This document shows, piece after piece, positions 32,777-38,139 of a stretch of 38,139 bases of DNA. The DNA is from Flavobacteriaceae bacterium UBA5544 (lineage in GTDB: Bacteria > Bacteroidota > Bacteroidia > Flavobacteriales > Flavobacteriaceae). The DNA is taken from positions 1-38,139 of the forward strand of contig DINI01000007.1 in NCBI GenBank assembly GCA_002426755.1. The letters are read 5' to 3'. Positions within the stretch are counted from its first letter, which is position 1. Every line of letters begins with the position of its first letter. A program made the position numbers and the translations under genes. The notes under the pieces are model-generated. The model saw only the letters and a program-made list of their open reading frames with translations. It was not told the origin of the DNA and did not search any database.

Positions 32777-33808
32777 ATGAAAAAATCAATTTTAATAGTT
32801 GCATTCCATCTTTTTACTCTTGTTCCAATTGTTGCACAACATTTGGGGAATTTTAATAACGACGATTTTCAAATATCACGTCAAAATATTGCTTTAAGTG
32901 GCAATGCAGCCATTTATAATCCTACAGTTCAACAGCAAATCAACAAGGTTCTAAATCCATCGAATGTTTTAACGATTGACTTGAAAGCACTTCAAAATGT
33001 CAAAGCGGTTACTTATACGGCAGTTTTTAATTTATCACAGATTGGAGAAACGGCTGCAGAGGCAAATCGTTTAATTAATGAACGCATTGAAGGTGTGCGA
33101 CAAATACTAAAAGCACAGGGGATTCTTGAAAAAGATATCGTGATTGATGTGATTTCGTTTGTTCCAAATTACGAAATCGAAGTACAAAAAAAACTGTTCA
33201 GTAAAACCTATACCGAAGTTCCAAGTGGTTTTGAATTGCAACAAAACATCCATATCCAATTTAAAGCGACTAACCAATTTGAAGACATTCTAACCGCGTG
33301 TGCCGAAAACGAAATTTACAATCTCGTAAAAGTTGATTATTTCATTGAAAATATAGCCCAAGTCTATAAAAACCTCCAGGCAGAGCTTTTAAAATTGATT
33401 GAGGAGAAAAAAGCATATTATAAATTATTGGGCTTCAATCTTGAAGATTACGATGTGTACGTTGCCGACGATAAATACTGTTATTTTCCAAAGGATTTCT
33501 ATCGCAGCTACCAAGCTTTTAATAGTGTTTCATTTGAAGCCATTAAGACCAAAAAAGGAGTCACAACAGCAAAAAAACAAACATCCTATTATTATGAGCC
33601 CTTATCATATCAAAATTATGATTTAGTCATCAATCCAGCCATCTTGGAACCGGTGATTCAAATAGGGATGAACATCAAATTACAATACAATCCAAAACCA
33701 AAAGTTGCAGAAACGAAGCCTGTCGTAAAAACTGAACTGGTACATAAATATTATGTGGTTTCTCCAAATGGAACCATCGATGTCAAAGAATTAAATACAA
33801 ATAAATAG
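32777..33808 (+). CDS. SIMPL (DUF541) domain-containing periplasmic protein
   Basis: This is a 343-residue protein if started at ATG 32777 (MKKSILIVAFHLFTLVPIVAQ signal). An earlier in-frame ATG at 32756 would lie almost at the predicted transcription start. The mature part opens with QNIALSGNAAIYNP, and later segments LTIDLKALQNV and VTYTAVFNLSQ fit a SIMPL-type fold. Its C-terminal part has Tyr/Lys-rich segments. Family members are envelope-associated but their activity is poorly defined. It is divergent from the kinase operon and 5 bases ahead of a vWA lipoprotein, so both are probably controlled through the repeats upstream. Confidence 0.8.
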   Translation: MKKSILIVAFHLFTLVPIVAQHLGNFNNDDFQISRQNIALSGNAAIYNPTVQQQINKVLNPSNVLTIDLKALQNVKAVTYTAVFNLSQIGETAAEANRLINERIEGVRQILKAQGILEKDIVIDVISFVPNYEIEVQKKLFSKTYTEVPSGFELQQNIHIQFKATNQFEDILTACAENEIYNLVKVDYFIENIAQVYKNLQAELLKLIEEKKAYYKLLGFNLEDYDVYVADDKYCYFPKDFYRSYQAFNSVSFEAIKTKKGVTTAKKQTSYYYEPLSYQNYDLVINPAILEPVIQIGMNIKLQYNPKPKVAETKPVVKTELVHKYYVVSPNGTIDVKELNTNK

Positions 33809-33813
33809 AAATT

Positions 33814-34974
33814 ATGAAAGCAATCTTAAAAACAACAGTCATGAGCTTGTGCTTGTTCGGGTTAATTTCCTGCAACGCCAACAATAAAAAGAAGCCAGAA
33901 ACAGATTTGGCAATCGTCGAAACTGTGGAACACACACCAAGTAAACAATTCATCAAAGTCGCTTTGCTGCTCGACACCAGCAACAGTATGGATGGTTTGA
34001 TAGACCAAGCCAAGGCCCAGCTTTGGGAAATAGTCAATGAATTATCGTACGCCAAATGTGATGATAGTAAACCAAACCTTCAAATTGCGTTGTACGAATA
34101 TGGGAATGATAGATTGAATAGCGATGAAGGTTATATTCGTCAAGTTTTGGCATTTAGCAATGATCTTGATGAAATCTCGAAACAACTGTTTTCATTGACG
34201 ACAAACGGAGGAGAAGAGTATTGTGGACATGTCATTCAAACGTCACTGAACCAATTGAATTGGGGTACAAATGCCGATGATTTAAAACTCATTTTCATTG
34301 CTGGAAACGAACCTTTCACACAAGGAAAAATTAGTTATAAAGATGCCGCTAAACTTGCCCATAACAAGGATGTGACCATCAATACCATTTTTTGTGGTGA
34401 TTATGACCAAGGTATTTCAAGCTTTTGGAAGGAAGGTGCAGAGTTGGCTCATGGCAACTATATGGCCATCAACCATAATCATGCTACAACCTATGTTGCC
34501 TCTCCTTATGATGACCAAATTTTAATTTTGAATCAAAAATTGAACAAAACCTACGTTGCCTACGGCAGTGTTGGCACACAAAAAATGGCAATGCAAGCCG
34601 AGCAAGATGTCAATGCGCAAGGATATAGTGAAGCCAATGCGGTGAGTCGTGCTGTTAGTAAAAGCTCCCATCTTTATAAAAATGATAGTTGGGATTTGGT
34701 AGATGCAGAAAAATCAAAATCATTCAAATATGAAGATTTAAAAGATAAAGACTTGCCGGCGGACCTAAAAGGAAAGTCTAAAGAAGAAATCAAATCCTAT
34801 GTTGCAAAAAAGAGTAAGGAGCGTTCAGAAATTCAAGAAGAAATTCAACAATTGAATGAAAAACGTCGCCAATATGTGATGAATCAGCAAAAAGAGGATA
34901 GCAGTAGTTTAGAAAGCGCCATGGTCAATGCTATTAAAGCCCAAGCCAAAAACAAAAACTATAAGTGGGAATAA
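33814..34974 (+). CDS. von Willebrand factor A domain lipoprotein
   Basis: This 386-residue protein has a lipoprotein signal (LFGLISC, with Cys20 as the lipidated residue). A vWA domain spans about 47-230: the MIDAS motif D54-T-S56-N-S58 is intact, suggesting Mg-dependent ligand binding. The region 300-386 is Lys/Glu-rich and coiled-coil-like. It is likely anchored in an outer or inner membrane leaflet facing the periplasm. It begins 5 bases after the SIMPL gene and is co-transcribed with it. A terminator follows. The partner and function are unknown. Confidence 0.88.
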   Translation: MKAILKTTVMSLCLFGLISCNANNKKKPETDLAIVETVEHTPSKQFIKVALLLDTSNSMDGLIDQAKAQLWEIVNELSYAKCDDSKPNLQIALYEYGNDRLNSDEGYIRQVLAFSNDLDEISKQLFSLTTNGGEEYCGHVIQTSLNQLNWGTNADDLKLIFIAGNEPFTQGKISYKDAAKLAHNKDVTINTIFCGDYDQGISSFWKEGAELAHGNYMAINHNHATTYVASPYDDQILILNQKLNKTYVAYGSVGTQKMAMQAEQDVNAQGYSEANAVSRAVSKSSHLYKNDSWDLVDAEKSKSFKYEDLKDKDLPADLKGKSKEEIKSYVAKKSKERSEIQEEIQQLNEKRRQYVMNQQKEDSSSLESAMVNAIKAQAKNKNYKWE

Positions 34975-35023
34975 TATTTGAACTTCAATCTTTCTTGTAG
35001 AAAAATTATAAAAAATAGCAAAA

Positions 35024-35051
35024 AAAAAGCCTCAAACAATTGAGGCTTTTT
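35024..35051. terminator. Bidirectional intrinsic terminator
   Basis: A 12-bp stem (35024-35035 with 35040-35051) closes a 4-base loop. A and T runs flank it, so it can serve both the vWA gene on the plus strand and the receptor gene on the minus strand. Confidence 0.8.
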
Positions 35052-35068
35052 CATCTTTGTTTTTATCG

Positions 35069-37774
35069 TTATAATGAATAAATCATTCTAAAGGTCACAA
35101 AGCGAGGCTGAATAAAATAGTCTGTCGTACTCACCGAAATATTGCTATTGCTACTTTGTGACTGTGTTTTTATGTCCAATAAGTTAGTTGCTTTTATTTC
35201 ATACTCTAACTTGGCATCTTTATTCTTTCTATATGAAAGTGATGCATTCCAAAATTCAAAACTGTTGATTTTGCCATCTTCATCACTCAATCGGTTATAA
35301 GAATAATCTGTTTTGAAGGTAAACGTATTGAAAATCAGGGCATCAAAATCTATGGAAGGGGCCGAGGTAAAGAATTTGTTACGCGTGTTACCTTGGCCGT
35401 TATCCGAAATTCCGTATGCATAACTTACTTCAACATTCGGAGCAGTTTTGAAGTTTGTTCTTAAACGAGCAGTATAATTCTGTGAATAATTCTCATTGAC
35501 CGATTGCTGCCCTTGTATAAATTGATTGAATTTAGAATAATTGAAATTTCCCCTTAAAGTTGCTTGTAATTTTCCAAACCGTCTTTGAAAATTTCCTGTT
35601 GCCGTGAATGTTTCGTCTGCAAAGCCTGAATTAAATGGCGAATTGGTTCTGATGACACTTTCAAAATTGGTCAAGTTTCGAATCTGGTCTATACGTTTGC
35701 TATAGTTGACACTTCCAAAAACATTTGTATAATTAAACATATTAAAACTAAAATAGGTAAGATTCACATTGTGCGATACAGCATTTTCCAATGCTTCATT
35801 ACCTGAAAATAAAGAGTTGTAACCATTCAACACTAAACCTCTTGCAAAATTATTCACATCGGTAAATTGTGTTTGCATACGATAGTTAAGATTGAGCGTT
35901 TCACTTTTTTTCAATTGGATACGCATGTCAAAATCTGGCAATACCCTAAAGAAATTATCAGTGTATTTTTCATCAAATTGTGTGTTGTTTGTGCTGTAGG
36001 CATGGGCGGAAACTCCTGGCGTAATGGTAAAAATACCAGTTTTGAACTGATAGTGGAGACCAGCGTATAAATCAGTGAAATTATAATCAGTGTCGTTTGT
36101 ATCCAATCCGTCATTGAAGGTAGGCGTAGGGTCAAACGTTGAACCATCATCCAAATACTGAAAAATGTTACTGTTGAATTTTTGATTGCTCAAAATAGTG
36201 CCAAAGGTAAAGTTGATATTACTCTTTGCATTTAAGATATTCCAATAATCCAACTTGGCATCAAGCTGATTCGTTTTTACACGCTTATCTTGAGCAATGT
36301 TGTAATTCAATTGTGAATCGTCCAATCCCAAACCATCTGCGGTCGTTCCATAGGTTGATTTATCTTCTATAATGGCATTATAAAAAGGGTCTTCATCTTG
36401 AATTAAATGCTGTGCTTCAAATGCAAAAATGTTCGTTTCGTTGAGTGTGTAATAATAATTCAAACTTTGATTTAAACGAAATGGGTTGGTATCTTCAAAT
36501 TGGTCGATGTTTCCAATAACTGATGAAAAGAAATTCTGGTCCTGTGATTCTTTTGTCAAACGGCCCAAAACATCATATTCCAATTGATTGTTGGCGTTAG
36601 GCTTATATTTTGCACTTAATTTGACTGTTCCCAAATCACTTTTCTGAAACGTGTTGCTCTGTGTGTCTTCATCAGGAATTCCTAAATCGCTATTGGTATA
36701 TTGTACAGAGCTGTTTTCCTGCAGTTCAATACGGCTGCTCGAAAAAATGGCAAATCCACTTAAGTCCAAACTTTTATTAGGCGAATAACTAAAGTTGGCC
36801 GCTCCCAATTTTGAATTGATATCTTTCGCTCTGTTATTTTGAAGGTTTAAAAAACCTAACCCATTATCGCCTAAATTGATATTGGTGCCGCTCTGACGAC
36901 TCGGCGCTCTAAATCCGCCACCAAAGTTGAAAAAATCTCTCCTCGAAAATGCAATTTCGCCGATATTGTTGAGGTCACCGATAAAATTCACACTCAATTT
37001 TGGACTATAATAAAACAATTTTGGTTGAAATAGATACAAACCATCCGTGTCTGCAATGCCCGAACCAGCAGTGATATCTCCAAACCAAAAGGCCTCTTTC
37101 CCTTTTTTAAGTTTTAAATTAATGGCAATATTATCCTGATTGTTGGTCACACTGCTCAATTGGCCAACTTCAGCATAATTCTTCAGAACCTGAACCTTAT
37201 CGATAGCATTTGAAGGAATGTTTTTGGTCGCCAATTTAGAATCGCCATCAAAAAAATCCTTACCGTCAATCATCACTTTAGAAACGACTTTGCCTTCAAC
37301 CTCAATCTCACCATCAGCCGTTACCTCAACACCTGGAAGATTTTTAAGCACATCCCCCAGCTTTCGTTCAGTCCCATTGTTAAACGAATAGGCATTATAG
37401 GTAATCGTGTCGCCTTTAATGGTTACGGGCATTTCGTATGTTAATTCTACAGCATCTAATGTATTGTCATATTGTAAAGTGAAATCTCTATCAATATCGG
37501 CTTCCTTTGCAGCAATCACAGCTTCAGCCGTTTTCATACCGATATAACTAATCTGTACTTTATAAGTGCCGTTTTTCCCTAAATTGAGTTTATATCGTCC
37601 TTGCTCATTGGTAATGGCATAGGCTTCTAAAGTATTGGATGTTTGATTGATGGCGATGACATTGGCCAACTCTAAAGGTGTTCCAATGCTGTCTTTGACA
37701 ACACCTTCTAACTTAATTTGGGCAAATGAATGGCTTGCTACAGTAAGTAGCAGTAGTATAAATAGTTGTTTCAT
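35069..37774 (-). CDS. TonB-dependent receptor-like outer-membrane protein
   Basis: This 901-residue protein has signal peptide MKQLFILLLLTVASHSFAQ. A carboxypeptidase-regulatory-like domain follows at about 20-105 (LEGVVKDSIGTPLELANVIA, GRYKLNLG). A plug domain covers about 110-220 (LKNLPGVEVTADGEIEVEG, KVMIDGKDFFDGD). A large barrel then runs to the C-terminal strand FVTFRMIYSL. It follows the GLPGLI gene by 23 bases, a frequent pairing in Bacteroidota. It may import or sense a peptide, metal or other ligand; specificity is not predictable. Confidence 0.9.
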   Translation of the reverse strand: MKQLFILLLLTVASHSFAQIKLEGVVKDSIGTPLELANVIAINQTSNTLEAYAITNEQGRYKLNLGKNGTYKVQISYIGMKTAEAVIAAKEADIDRDFTLQYDNTLDAVELTYEMPVTIKGDTITYNAYSFNNGTERKLGDVLKNLPGVEVTADGEIEVEGKVVSKVMIDGKDFFDGDSKLATKNIPSNAIDKVQVLKNYAEVGQLSSVTNNQDNIAINLKLKKGKEAFWFGDITAGSGIADTDGLYLFQPKLFYYSPKLSVNFIGDLNNIGEIAFSRRDFFNFGGGFRAPSRQSGTNINLGDNGLGFLNLQNNRAKDINSKLGAANFSYSPNKSLDLSGFAIFSSSRIELQENSSVQYTNSDLGIPDEDTQSNTFQKSDLGTVKLSAKYKPNANNQLEYDVLGRLTKESQDQNFFSSVIGNIDQFEDTNPFRLNQSLNYYYTLNETNIFAFEAQHLIQDEDPFYNAIIEDKSTYGTTADGLGLDDSQLNYNIAQDKRVKTNQLDAKLDYWNILNAKSNINFTFGTILSNQKFNSNIFQYLDDGSTFDPTPTFNDGLDTNDTDYNFTDLYAGLHYQFKTGIFTITPGVSAHAYSTNNTQFDEKYTDNFFRVLPDFDMRIQLKKSETLNLNYRMQTQFTDVNNFARGLVLNGYNSLFSGNEALENAVSHNVNLTYFSFNMFNYTNVFGSVNYSKRIDQIRNLTNFESVIRTNSPFNSGFADETFTATGNFQRRFGKLQATLRGNFNYSKFNQFIQGQQSVNENYSQNYTARLRTNFKTAPNVEVSYAYGISDNGQGNTRNKFFTSAPSIDFDALIFNTFTFKTDYSYNRLSDEDGKINSFEFWNASLSYRKNKDAKLEYEIKATNLLDIKTQSQSSNSNISVSTTDYFIQPRFVTFRMIYSL

Positions 37775-37797
37775 ATGATTTTGGTCAATTGCAAAAA

Positions 37798-38139
37798 TTA
37801 GTTACGTCCTCCACGACCTCTTCCACCATACATTTCACGCATCTCTTCCATTTTCTTTTTCATGATGTCGTTGTATTCTGCTCTGGTCACTTCTTTGCCT
37901 TTTGCTGGTATTTTGATATCTTCCTTTTCATCAGGATTCAATACAATTTTTGAACAAAGAATGGTGGTTCTATTTGCATTGACCTCCAAAATTAAACCAG
38001 GAAGCCCCCAATAGTCTCCAGGTCCTTGGTTCACCGGAATTTGAGGTGTATACCAAGCCGTTACAGTGATTGTTTTTGGGACTTCCAATTCATCCATCGG
38101 GTTGTTTGAGTCACTCTTTTTTGTGGAATCATTGGTTTT
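37798..38139 (-). CDS. GLPGLI family protein (5' partial)
   Basis: The frame is open to the window edge, so the N-terminus lies beyond base 38139. The visible 113 residues include ITVTAWYTPQIPVNQGP and the name-giving WGLPGLILEV motif, then a Lys/Glu segment and a Gly/Arg-rich end YGGRGRGGRN. Family members are secreted proteins of unknown function that often lie next to a TonB-dependent receptor, as here. The Gly/Arg tail resembles RNA- or polyanion-binding tails but this is speculative. Confidence 0.85.
   Translation of the reverse strand, partial: KTNDSTKKSDSNNPMDELEVPKTITVTAWYTPQIPVNQGPGDYWGLPGLILEVNANRTTILCSKIVLNPDEKEDIKIPAKGKEVTRAEYNDIMKKKMEEMREMYGGRGRGGRN

Overview
The window looks like a chromosomal segment from a marine-type member of the Flavobacteriaceae (Bacteroidota). 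Evidence for this includes a type IX secretion (T9SS) type B sorting domain next to a PorP/SprF partner, a GLPGLI protein next to a TonB-type receptor, a short RpoD lacking region 1.1, tandem OmpH/Skp genes behind bamA, start codons without Shine-Dalgarno sequences, and several promoters matching the Bacteroidota -33 TTG / -7 TAnnTTTG pattern. The genus cannot be read from the sequence.

Layout. 1-1.6 kb: GC-rich 3' end of a secreted T9SS adhesin and its SprF-like partner. 1.7-1.9 kb: tRNA-Gly and tRNA-Leu. 2-11.4 kb: housekeeping genes (mutS, a TrmH-family methyltransferase, a FolK-deoxynucleoside kinase fusion, yhhQ, a large AsmA-like protein, rpoD, rpsU). 11.4-12.7 kb: an AT-rich accessory patch with a ten-unit 21-nt tandem array between two terminators, followed by a minus-strand run of small genes, two of them very short single-pass membrane proteins. 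12.7-15.1 kb: divergent DUF2797 and GH3-family genes. 15.4-20.8 kb (minus strand): tig, clpP, clpX, a four-helix membrane protein, an alpha/beta hydrolase and pdxJ. 20.9-29.1 kb (plus strand): a CBS-domain protein, nadK, a DUF6089-like barrel, uppS, bamA, two OmpH/Skp chaperones and murI, which together form an envelope-assembly block. 29.1-34.9 kb: a gamma-carbonic-anhydrase-like protein, a LytTR response regulator and a TPR histidine kinase on the minus strand, divergent from a SIMPL protein and a vWA lipoprotein. 35-38.1 kb: a TonB-receptor-like outer-membrane protein and a partial GLPGLI protein.

Most of the window is ordinary core genome. Three parts deserve attention. First, three 9-bp direct repeats at exactly 21-bp spacing lie between the LytTR two-component genes and the SIMPL-vWA pair. 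That is the geometry LytTR regulators bind, so the divergent genes may form one regulated envelope module. Second, the 21-nt array holds ten units without an indel. Third, the small-protein cluster downstream of rpsU on the opposite strand has no obvious relatives. A roughly 138-bp inverted-repeat element between mutS and the TrmH gene looks like a dispersed repeat.
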